DNA of 64,000 nt, taken from positions 28,545,655-28,609,654 of the forward strand of contig NC_091141.1 of the NCBI RefSeq assembly GCF_041381155.1. The letters are read 5' to 3'. A model generated the notes under the pieces. It worked only from the letters and a program-made list of their open reading frames with translations. It did not search any database and had not been told where the DNA came from. Below are positions 50,849-60,746 of this stretch, piece by piece; position 1 is the first letter of the stretch; each line of letters starts with the position of its first letter. Position numbers and translations under genes: made by a program. This DNA is from Argopecten irradians (Eukaryota; Mollusca; Bivalvia; Pectinida; Pectinidae).

Positions 50849-51689
50849 AGGGACATGAACCTTAAATAAGTTGTTCTGTATGCTTAGATATGGTTTTATA
50901 TGTTTATTGAATATTTTATTACAACGATTGGTTATCTAAAACGACAGGAAAACGTGGGGAATACCTACCCCAAAAACTGATAAAAATAGACCGTCATATT
51001 CTATTTTTGGAACACAAAACGAATGCTGGCCGAAAGCGAGGCTATAATGAACAATAAACTTGCTGACATGACAAGGAATATTTGTTTTCAACATTTTAAG
51101 ATTATATTCTTATTTATGATGGTTGACAAATGAATTTTAAGTCATATTTGTTAAAATTTGTTATAAAACAATTTGTATTAAGCGTAATAACGATAAGTCA
51201 AAAAGTCAAACGAGACTTTTCATTCGACGAGGCACCGCGAAGGGAGGTACTTGACTCATTGAACATATGTACATCACGCAAGTATAAAGTGGGAAGATGC
51301 TCCCGTCTCTTGCATTTCAGCGATCCATTCATATTTGCCTACTTTCCCAATCGCCCAGGTTACTGACTCTTTGCTCACTCTGTTTTCTTTCGGAATTCGT
51401 TTGTGTTCGCTTCATCCGCGTTTTTGACCCACCATTTTCTTTACATTCATTTAATTTGTGCAGTGCATTGTGGGAGGTCACTACAATCCAACACTACTAT
51501 TTTTATCACACTCAGTCTACAAAATTTGACCGGGCCGGTTCAAAATACAGAAAGATGGAATTTCCATTCTAATTATTTAGTTTTACACATTTGCACAATA
51601 ACTAATATATATTACTTAGTGAGGTATCTGACACGTCTTAAATATGTATTTTACTCAAATTGACATGGTTTATTTAGGTTCATGTTCCT
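50849..51689. mobile_element. TTAA-flanked non-autonomous element (841 bp)
   Basis: TTAA stands at 50845-50848 and 51690-51693. The terminal inverted repeats of about 19 bp begin AGGGACATGAACCT on the left, with the near complement on the right (one internal substitution and one indel). The overlapping frames at 51130-51663 are unrecognised, and no transposase motif is visible. This is the same target and AG-terminus type as the elements at 10067 and 44593. Confidence 0.78.
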
Positions 51690-51693
51690 TTAA

Positions 51694-52728
51694 CAATATC
51701 AATAGCAAGAGAGGCCAGCAAATATGAACTTATTTGTCAGAGATAAAGTTAATTTTGATACATTATTCTGCAAAATATGTCTTTGTAAAGTATAAATATA
51801 AAGAATGTAGTTTCCAAATATTTTGATGTAGCGAAATTAAGTCTTTTTGCAAGATTCGATCAACATTATATCTTATATCCAAAACAATCAACCTCAGTTT
51901 TCGTAATATATTTATATAAAATAAATACATAATTATTTCAAATCATACATTATTTAAGTTCTATAATAATTACAATATAGCAAACTTTGGTAATTTGTAA
52001 TTTATGCTGCCTATGTGAATGTTACTAATTAAGTCCTGCTCCAGTGTGTTACATGTACCAGTATGATGCTGGCATTTGGCTACTTCATCTAGACCTCTTA
52101 TCAGTAGATCTAGATATATTGGCCCTAGCTATATATAGTATATTGACCCAGCTGGGCGGTCAAGGGGAAGGATTTTAATCAGTGAGTCATCATGGAGCCA
52201 ACCACAGGGTATAGCTTTATATTTTATCAAGTATTATTTACTTACTAAATCTATTTTTCAATATAGGTACATGATGACTGGTCACTAGGCTCACATAATA
52301 ATGTAAACATGTCTGCAATTTAGTTATTTTCAATCAGATATGCCAAATGAAAAACAAAATAACTTTTTAAATACTACGGCGGTTAAAATAAAGGTCCTAG
52401 CGTGTGCACCAATTTTTCCATTTACCGATGGAAATCTTACTTTCTAGCACTTTTTAAAGGGAATGTTGTGGATGGAGGAAGACAATTTTCTTCACGGAGG
52501 TGTTATGTTAAATGTATACCAAAGTTTTATAGAATTTGAACTATCTTGTGTTTTTTTTTTTTATTTAATGGTTCAGTAAATAGTACAGTAATATGTAAGT
52601 ATAAATGGGAAAGCGTTTATGGATATATTAATCATATCCAGGTGAAAAATAGACCCTTCCGGCTTAACTGCGGGACAGTTACCCGCGCATGCGCATAGAG
52701 ACCTAGGGGTGGCAATGTTGTCAACAAC
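51694..52728. other. Intergenic, upstream of the THAP gene
   Basis: No gene was recognised. The last 100 bp before the THAP start are GC-richer (CCCGCGCATGCGCA) and may include the transposon promoter or its left end. No inverted repeat partner could be matched near 58.8-59.1 kb. Confidence 0.4.
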
Positions 52729-53022
52729 ATGGTGAAAAATTGCAGTGTGTTCGGTTGTACAAACTGCGCGAACCAGACAGCAAAAGAAAGAAACATATCA
52801 TTTTTTAAGTTCCCAGCAGGTAAACACAAGAGAAGATCGTGGATCAAGTCAATTAACAGAAATAATTGGCAGCCAACCGTAAATTCGTACGTCTGTTCCG
52901 AGCACTTTGTCACAGGGTGTGTTAATCTTTATTACCATTTTCTTTAATTCTCTGTCATGTTGAGTTGATGTGTATTGTAGAAGTCAAACGCAGAATTGTA
53001 TGTTCAGTACTTTATTCCGAAT

Positions 53023-53150
53023 CACTAAGTGCACAGGCGTCTGCTTCTTGTTTTGCAAAAATAAAATATCCTACCCCTACTATCTTAACTATACATGTGT
53101 GTAGGATATTTTGTTTTTCCAAAACCAGAAGCAGACGCCTGTGCTAAGTG
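53023..53150. repeat. Foldback hairpin nested in THAP gene intron 1
   Basis: Arms of about 50 bp (left AGGCGTCTGCTTCTTGTTTT, right the near complement) enclose a 26-bp loop. Outer ends are CACTAAGTG-like and GCTAAGTG. It lies between exons 1 and 2 of the transposase gene, so it inserted into the transposon or was carried by its ancestor. Confidence 0.85.
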
Positions 53151-53814
53151 TGACCCAGCACTCAGTAAGAGTACTGAGGGAGTGTCCCCATATACCTTGA
53201 CAATCTCAGATTTATAGGGAATACATCAATGATCATTTAATGATAATACATTGCAAAGTATTTACAATCACGATACACATAAATTAAACTTAGGTAATAA
53301 ATCCTCTTCTAAAAAAATCTTGGTTTTGGTCAACATGATCTGTCTGGTCAACATAGCCTGAGACAGATGCCTAAGTCTATAGCTACTAGTGTATTCATGA
53401 ACATACACCATATATACTTACAAGTATAATATGCGCCGGTCTATAAAATAAATTGACTAAAATTGAACATTTCCATAAATCATATTACAGGTGGCACTCA
53501 GATGAACGGGATGACATTGACTACTCGCCACCAGTATTCCGTTACAAAAAGGAGACAGTAGATGAAAGAAGACATGGACGTGTCACTCGCCAGGATCTAT
53601 CAAAGGTAAATAGTAAGTCGACCATGCCACCAATCTATATGACAGGTCCTGATTTCCCTATTTGCACTGTTTTCCCCTCTCTCTATAGCTATATACCGTT
53701 ATTATAGCCTTATTTAAGGATTAACTGTAATGGGTTTTTTTTTACGTTATGGAGCCATAAAGAAAAAAAACAGTGTACTCTTAATAAACCACGAAGCCAG
53801 GGTTATGTATAGGA

Positions 53815-53885
53815 CTTGCCAGGTTTGATGGTGGAGAAAAGCCGGAGTACCCGGAGAGAAACCATCGACCATCAGTACAACATAT
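53815..53885 (+). repeat. Dispersed mollusc-type repeat fragment
   Basis: The phrase GCCGGAGTACCCGGAGAGAA, followed by CCATCGACC, resembles a short motif that I recall from many bivalve sequences in repetitive DNA. It lies in intron 2 of the transposase gene. The identification rests on memory of the motif and was not searched. Confidence 0.35.
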
Positions 53886-55493
53886 CATAATAGTAATAAT
53901 ATAGAATATGACGTACAGTGATGCTATTATGGTGTAAACTGTAAATAGGTGTACAATGTGAAGATGATCCCCTTCTGGAGGAGAACTTAAAGCTGAGGGA
54001 AGAAATGCATCATTTAAAAGTGAAGTGAACGGTTGCGATGGGACGTCGATAAGATTAAAGATGATGATAAAGTCACCAGATTCTACACAGGACTGCCATC
54101 ATTTACTGTCTTTTTCTGGCTTTTCAAGTAAGTGTTTGCTACAATAGGCTTATTTGTAGAACTACAAACAGCATATAGATATATTACCCCACTAGCAACA
54201 TGTAACCATTCAGTTAAATTCCCATAGTCTCATTTTCTATACATGTATTTCATACCTGGTAATAAAATTAATATGTGAATTACCCTCATCATCAAGTATC
54301 TTAATGCAAATTGTTCTGACAATCTTTGATATCCATTTACAAAATGTACATGTGCATCTTATTACTAGTAAGACTAAAAGAAATGGGCTGCTAGGTTTAT
54401 CTCCATATAGTGAATTTACATCATATATATCATTTTCTGCATTCATTTTTCCATTATTTGGCTGTATAAGTTATAAATTTTAAAAATTGTGCCCTTTATC
54501 TTTTTTACAGTTATATGTTACCAAAAGCAGAGAAAATGACATTTTGGGGAGGAAAGAACTCAGCAACAACAGACAGGCAGCGACCAATGAAGATATCTGT
54601 TCCTCTAGTTGATCAGTTTCTTGCAGTGATGATCAGACTTAAAGTTGGACTATTTGTTCAGGATATATCAGACAGATTTTGTATTTCTAAAACCACTGTT
54701 TCTAATATGTTTATGACCTGGATATGTCTTTTGTATGACGAATTGAAACTGGTTAATGTTTTTCCATCTAAAAAACTTGTCAAACAAACAACTCCATCAG
54801 TATTCAAGCCTTTTAAAAATGTACGTATCATTTTAGACTGTTCTGAAATTTTCATTCAGATATCTTCTAGTTTAATCAATCAAAATTTAACATTTTCAAA
54901 TTGCAAGCACCATAATACCCTATTTTTTTGTATAGGTATAACTCCCTCCGGAGTCATCTCATTTGTATCAGAGGCTTGAGGTGGTAGAATTTCTGACAGG
55001 CAAATTGTTATTGAAAGTGAACTTCTTGATTTGTTAGAACCAGGGGACAATGCTATGGCAGACAAAGGGTTTACAATTGCAGATTTGCTCAAAGAAAGGC
55101 TTTGCACTTTAAACATACCACCTTTTAAAGGAAAAAGTAATCAATTTACAATTAAGGAAGTGTTTGAAACCCAAGAAATCGCTCAAGTAACAATACACGT
55201 TCAAAGAAGCATCGGTAGAGTCAAGAATTTTCATTTGTTTGATGGTGTATTACCACTTTCTATTGCACCAATTGCATCCAAGTGCTTCCAGGTTGCTTGC
55301 TGCCTTAAAATTTTGATGTTCCTCTTGTTACCGACAGCAAATAATTTTTCTGTTGTTTTGAACTGAAAATGGCATTGCTTTCAATTAGATCAATAATTTT
55401 CATATTGTCAGCAGATAAAATTAGAATCCTAAATATGCCATTGAGTTCGGTAATTGGTGTTTTACGCCCCATTAAAAGATAGTCATTTAAACA

Positions 55494-55870
55494 TAGTCAG
55501 CCCCATGTCATTGAGAGGAAGGGAGACAACTGTCTGATTTTGATTTACATCATGTTGTAGAAAAACATGAATGGGATTTTCTTAGTGATTTTATTGACAA
55601 ATAAATAATTCAATGTTTTACAGTTCAAATATTGATATTTATAAACAAATCAGGGCATTTAATATTTACATGTATATTATAAATCATAATTAGTAAATCA
55701 CACTATCCTGGCCAAGATAAGAGCAGAATATGTGTATAAATAGTCAGCTAAATATCATTGAGAGCAAGGGAGCCAACTGTCGGATTTTGTTTCATATCAT
55801 GTTATATAAAAACATGAATGCCATTTTTTTTACAGTCACAGTGATTATATTGACAAAAAATCATGCAATG
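55494..55870. repeat. Diverged direct repeat between the two transposon genes
   Basis: Segments of about 130 bp at 55494-55620 and 55741-55870 share TAGTCAGC, then ATCATTGAGAG-like and GGGAG-CAACTGTC-like words, then AAAAACATGAATG and TGATTATATTGACAA. They fill the 726-bp gap between the converging stop codons and may include shared 3' regulatory DNA. Confidence 0.6.
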
Positions 55871-56092
55871 TTATCATATTTTACACCATGAAACCTTCGC
55901 AGGATGCTAGCTTTTGATGTACATATAACTTCCAAAAAAGTCATTCATTTACGCCTTAACATTTTTTTCATTTATAGGAAATGGGTGATCAATGTCACAA
56001 TGGCTGCACTACTTTTCATGTACATCTATATAGTAGTATAAAAACTGTCAATAAATGACATTGCAGTGAACATAACACTGATGTATGAAGTT

Positions 56093-58850
56093 TTAATTTT
56101 TACATAAAAACTTAAAGTAAAAGTTTTGAAGCTTAGGAAGCATATTAAAAACATATTCTGGATCAAACTGAATCATCTGAGAACAGATGTTGTTTTTCCC
56201 TGCACTGGTCCAAACTACAAAGTCACACCATGGCAATCCAGTCACTGCCATTTCTCCTTGTACTTGTGCATAGTATTTGTGAGACTTATCCAGTTCTGGG
56301 CCTTCTTCAGTTGTTTTCATGTAAAATGATGGAAATTTCTCTAAAATATCAAGAACCTCCATTTCACAGATTTTTTGTCCATTCATACTGAAAGGACACT
56401 TAATCTCCAATACTTCTTCTTGACATTCACTTGGCATGGAGGGGTCGATAACTTTGCCGTCACAACTTGCTCCTAAAAACGCAGCAGATTGGAGAAGAAG
56501 CAGGCCAGTATCCTCTATCTGTATGGGAGTACCAAATGATTCCATTACTGCCATGTAGTCAACCTTTGCTCTCTGCTCCATATCTATTCCCCATTGGACA
56601 GAAGGTGGTAATGTACTGTACCTGTAGATTGTATTTGAAATAATTTTAAATCCATTATTAATAAAAAGTGAAAAAGTGCAAAGTAATAAAGCATACATTA
56701 TGCCATTTTTCTTCATTACATAAGTTTGAATTAGATTGTGAGATTTCAATTATTTCATAGATAATAGAAAAAAACAGCAGTTCTAATTACATTATATATT
56801 ACATAAGATGTAATATGTACATGTATACGTTTTTAAGGTTTACATGTGTATCCGGCGCTCTAATGCACAAAAAGCTTATACATTGTATGTAGGTGAATAT
56901 CTTGGATAATAAACACAACACACTTGACTTTACTCAAAAATCTTAGGTAGCAAAATTTTAAGAAATATATTTCGGTAATTATTTTATGTAATATAAATAC
57001 TTGTTCAAAGATGACCCATTTAACAACTCCTTGATGAGGCTGTTAGGTGATGGTCCTGATGCCATAACATCTCCAAAGCGGGAACTTGTGATTCTTCCCT
57101 TGTGGAGATCCAGCCAATGTTCACTCTCTCTTTGCTGTTGAGTATTTTTTTCTACATACTCTTGAATACTCCTAATATTTCTTCTAAATCATCATTAAGC
57201 ATACTTAATTGAGACACATAGAGCTTACATGTATTAGCTATGTATGTAAGCTGTTGAAGCCTGGCTTCCATTTCATTTTTTGTGGTAGTCACTTCTTCCT
57301 CCTCCAGAAAGTCTGGGGCACTATCTGGTATGATAGCAAGGTGTGTCATACCTGCAGTATCAATACATTTAGAGTTTCCTGTAAACACTCAGTTTATCAT
57401 ATACATACACAGAAGATTGAAATTAACTTCATATTGTCTAAATTGTCAAATGAATTTTAAAAAAATAAAACTTTGAATCAATTTTAATTAATGTTGATAT
57501 CTGCAGAATTGGTCTTTGTATAAATACATGTGTGTTAAAGTAAACAAAATGAAGCTGGCTTTATGTTGATCAATAAACTTGATTAATGCTTGCACATTTA
57601 AACTGTGTTATATTCTTTTATAAATATATATGTATATACACACCTGTGTTTGGAAAAATGGAACGCAGCTCCCTCATTTTCTCAGCATAGTGATTATAAT
57701 CCAACATCTTGTCAGATGTATGCCGAGGATCAAACTCGAGAACTGTCCTTGATGGTTTTTGAGGTTCCAGAGTCGGCTTGTTCAATTTGAGGTCGCTTAA
57801 AGGACATGGCTTCATAGTTAGCTTCCTAGGCACATTCCATTTGGACAATTTTGATGTACATGATAAAGTGCTTTGTTATATAGCCACTTCCCTGCTGAAG
57901 TCATTCAGCGCAAATAAAAGTCCACCAACATGGCAACAGCACCGTGCAAGTCTGTAAAACAAGGGGAAAATACTCATCTTTTGTTGAAAAAAAATGTAAC
58001 TACTAATTGTTCACTTTTTTAAAATCATTTTCCTTTCTTGAGAGTTCTTTACATATCTACATATTATGACAATTGAATTCAGGGACCGTTTCCTTTCATT
58101 AACCAATGACCCATGAGTCTACAGGTAAGTGAGAAATTGCTTCTTGTGTAACGTATGCCACTTGATCTATATACTTGCTGTAATATACATCATTTAACAA
58201 AACGCTTACCCCATGACGCACTGACAGTGGGCATGGGCTGGTTTATCTTGGCACAAACAAATGTACACTCTGTATTTCTGCTTTTCCATGGAAGCTAATA
58301 CTGATGCTGTGCAATAGGTGACATCTGTATCAATCTGTGAACATAAGAACAATAAATTTAATTAATTAAAAGGAATGCATCACAGCATAGCAAGAAAAAA
58401 AATCAAGGTTACTGTAATAGTAATAGACTCAAGTGAGCAAAGTTTGCAATTTTACATCACATGTTCTGTTGACAAACCTCACAAAATAGGAGAATATTTA
58501 AAATTCATCCACTTTAATAGCTAATTTGTTATGGGTAGTGTGATGATGATGATGGGAGATAAGCCTACGGTCTCCTCTTGCATATATAATGTACTGTAGC
58601 TGTGGTTACTGTACTGTTGATGTTAACGTGGTTATACTTTAAGTTAATGATTTCGTGAGCAACAAAAATTACCAGAACACAACCAACCTGTGCCAATTTT
58701 ATATCTTGCACATCTCCTGCCTGAAAATGGGATACCGCTCTATCCATGGTTCAGGCTTCGTTCATCCTGTTCTTCTCTCAGTGCAGGTCTCCTTCGTCAA
58801 AATAACTTTTCCACGAGTGCAACAGGCAAATGTGTAAAAGGCTCATTGCA
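56093..58850 (-). pseudogene. SWIM zinc finger and YqaJ-type nuclease gene, decayed
   Basis: Inferred minus-strand exons are about 58850-58688, 58334-58210, 57951-57644, 57378-57001 and 56621-56093, all with plausible GT..AG junctions in phase. The SWIM finger spans a splice site: CQC in one exon, then RCCCHVGGLLFAL in the next. The last two exons encode a YqaJ-type PD-(D/E)XK exonuclease domain. It begins ESEHWLDLHKGRITSSRFGD, with D in GASCDGKVID, the EIK pair in EVLEIKCPF and YYAQVQGEMAVTG. Lesions seen: a possible TGA at 58751-58753, a TAA at 57876-57878, and a one-base shift near 57158-57175. The nuclease core itself is intact. This SWIM-YqaJ type of protein accompanies THAP-DDE transposases in ISL2EU-like elements. 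The convergent position next to the transposase gene supports a two-gene transposon. Confidence 0.7.
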
Positions 58851-58899
58851 CTTGTGCGTGTGACCAACTCGTGTGTAAATGACCAAATGGGCAGATTGA

Positions 58900-59460
58900 G
58901 ATATGTGGTAGGTGATACTTTGTATATCGTATAATGATTGCAATGAGATTTTTAGCTTATCATGTATCGTTGGCACTGGTATTATGATATATTCATAACA
59001 TTCAATGAACTAGCATTAGTACAATAATATACATGAACTGTTTGCTATATGTGTTTAATCTTTATAATATAGTATTCAGGAAGTGATTGAACGCATAGTG
59101 GACAACAGGGTGTATGCATCAAAGCTTGTTCCTCTATAAATGTTAAGACCAAATACCGCTGTCGATTGTATTAGAATTTATAATACTGATATTCCGACTA
59201 GCATTTTAAACAACCTTATTATAAACATGTAATAGAGCAATCAAAGTATACTGTATCAAATGTCTTAAAAATGTACCGATTAATATCGTTCTTGTTTAAG
59301 GTAGCGTTACGCTAAGTAAATGCTTACATGTTTCGATTCTGAACAGGAATATATCATTTATTGGAAATATTTCCGTGTACAAACAGATACATCAAAATAA
59401 TTATTATTCAACTACTTTCATATTGGTAACAATATGAGAAAACTGTCCTATCAATATCAT
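58900..59460. other. Intergenic, no supported gene
   Basis: AT-rich. It may contain the right end of the transposon, which was not recognised. Confidence 0.4.
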
Positions 59461-59467
59461 AGCAAAA

Positions 59468-59534
59468 CCGGGCCAATATTAACAAACTGGGCAAATATCG
59501 ACAAACTGGGCTAATATCGACAAACTGGGCCAAT
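59468..59534. repeat. 19-bp tandem repeat, 3.5 copies
   Basis: AATATCGACAAACTGGGCC and close variants stand head to tail, with an exact 19-bp spacing and few substitutions. Confidence 0.85.
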
Positions 59535-59622
59535 AGGAGATAAACTATGCAATATTGAAAGCGCACCAATCGAAAACATGTAACGGCAGTCGGATCATTT
59601 CTTGACTCAGCATGGTGACTAC

Positions 59623-59834
59623 GGGCAAGTTCACGTGAAACTAGCGGGTTGAGAATTGAGTAACGTAAAACTCCTATTTATCGTCTCTAGTTCGAGAGTC
59701 GTAAAGAAAACGTGCTGGCCTACTCCGAGAGAAACTCTCCGAACCCTGAATCTGAGCTGGGTTAGACACAGGTAGAGTTCAAAGTTCAAATTACGAAACT
59801 CGAGTTAACTCTAGAGTTTCACGTGAACTCGCCC
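59623..59834. mobile_element. Small inverted-repeat element (212 bp)
   Basis: GGGCAAGTTCACGTGAAACT at the left faces its near complement at the right (ending CACGTGAACTCGCCC), a terminal repeat of about 20 bp with one mismatch. It is richer in CTCGAG- and CTCTAG-like words than its flanks. No clear target duplication and no coding frame. MITE-like. Confidence 0.65.
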
Positions 59835-60416
59835 AACAGTTTACGACGTGTGTTCCGATTAACAAAGTTTAAAGACGCATCAATGGAAGCCAACACACAC
59901 GTGGCATAGGAATAGCGTGTGTGTTGATTTAGCTGAGTATTGGAACCTTAAATGTATCATTCAACTCATTACCGAACATTACAACTTTGTCATCGGTTTT
60001 ACAAATGCTAGATACTGCAGTAGACATACTGTAAGCTTGTAGGCCTAATGTAACGTTAGATATACATGTTTGTAGTAATTTGCATTTTTCAAGAAATCTG
60101 AACTCAACTTTAGTTTGATTAAAATTTGATAAATCTAATCAGTTTGTTCCTTGTAATTTATCAATTTATTATTATTATTGATGATAAAAATAGATAATAA
60201 AAGTGTCATTAATCAGCTAATTGCATATTGACCCTATTATTAGGCCCCAGTCTGTTACATTGGGTGTCTACCACATTTAAAATTTCATTTAATAACCCTA
60301 TAAGTTCTACAAGTAAAACGTTCAATATAAAGTACAGGGGGTAATGTCAAAACACGTTTACCACCTGGCCACTGTGAAATCATACAGTGAGATAAGCATA
60401 CTTCCCGGTTCTGGGT
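59835..60416. other. Intergenic, no supported gene
   Basis: No repeat or gene was recognised up to the start of duplication copy B. Confidence 0.4.
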
Positions 60417-60746
60417 TTATTTTTTTTTTATTACATTTGTTTTTTTTGTTGTTGTTCTTATTGTTTTTTCGTTAGTGTGTTGCTCGTCATGAATGTTAAT
60501 GTCGGTGAAGTAACTTGAATCACAAACACGAAACAAAACTAGACGTCGGAAGAATCCAGATAGGTCTGCTAAACCTGTAGATTTTTTGTCTAAAATAATA
60601 ACTGTGTAATTGGGAATATATGGACTATCAAATATAACAACCGATAGTGCAAGGACACTTGAACCTGGTTTCAATTGATCATGCATTCTACGGGGGAGGT
60701 TATTAGCCAAATGTAGTTTTAGATAATTAACAATTAAGAGTGTCAA
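60417..60746 (-). CDS. Open frame in duplication copy B, unrecognised
   Basis: A 109-residue frame with a protein-like composition (for example LADLSGFFRRLVLFRVCDSS, then a low-complexity lysine and threonine tail). Most of it lies in the segmental duplication. In copy A (about 8856-9160) the same stretch has a one-base deletion and a six-base insertion that break the frame. I do not recognise the product. It may be part of a dispersed repeat. The last residues come from a T-rich low-complexity stretch outside the duplicated region. Confidence 0.25.
   Translation of the reverse strand: MTLLIVNYLKLHLANNLPRRMHDQLKPGSSVLALSVVIFDSPYIPNYTVIILDKKSTGLADLSGFFRRLVLFRVCDSSYFTDINIHDEQHTNEKTIRTTTKKTNVIKKK

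Larger units (their letters stand above)
52729..55366 (+). pseudogene. THAP-DDE transposase gene, decayed
   Basis: Inferred exons are 52729-52916, 53491-53612, 53949-54127 and 54511-55366. Exon 1 encodes a THAP zinc finger (DNA binding), with C-x4-C near its start (CSVFGC), then CSEHF. Exon 2 continues with a family-like stretch (WHSDERDDIDYSPP). Exon 3 has a short leucine-rich coiled coil and then KIKDDDKVTRFYTGLPSF. Exon 4 carries the helix-turn-helix and DDE_Tnp_4 nuclease. First D is in ILDCSE and second D in MADKGF. The third position reads HVQRSIGR where the family has HVERAIGR. Lesions seen: a one-base shift near 54021-54030, a TGA at 54977-54979 where tryptophan is expected, and the E-to-Q change at 55202-55204. 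It would act in the nucleus on its own transposon ends. The ISL2EU type (related to PIF/Harbinger) is the best guess because of the partner gene. Confidence 0.72.
52600..58900. mobile_element. Two-gene DNA transposon, ISL2EU-like, inactive
   Basis: This is the span holding the converging THAP-DDE and SWIM-YqaJ genes. The limits are approximate because no terminal inverted repeats or target duplication could be matched by eye. Both genes carry breaks and the transposase also has a substituted catalytic residue, so the copy cannot move by itself. Most introns and domains are still readable, so the decay is moderate in age. Confidence 0.55.

Noticed and set aside
51130-51663. Overlapping frames inside the TTAA element as a possible transposase.
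   Set aside because: No catalytic or DNA-binding motif is visible, and the three frames overlap one another; the element looks non-autonomous.
52600-59100. Search for terminal inverted repeats of the two-gene transposon.
   Set aside because: No convincing pair was found by eye, so the element limits are given as approximate only.
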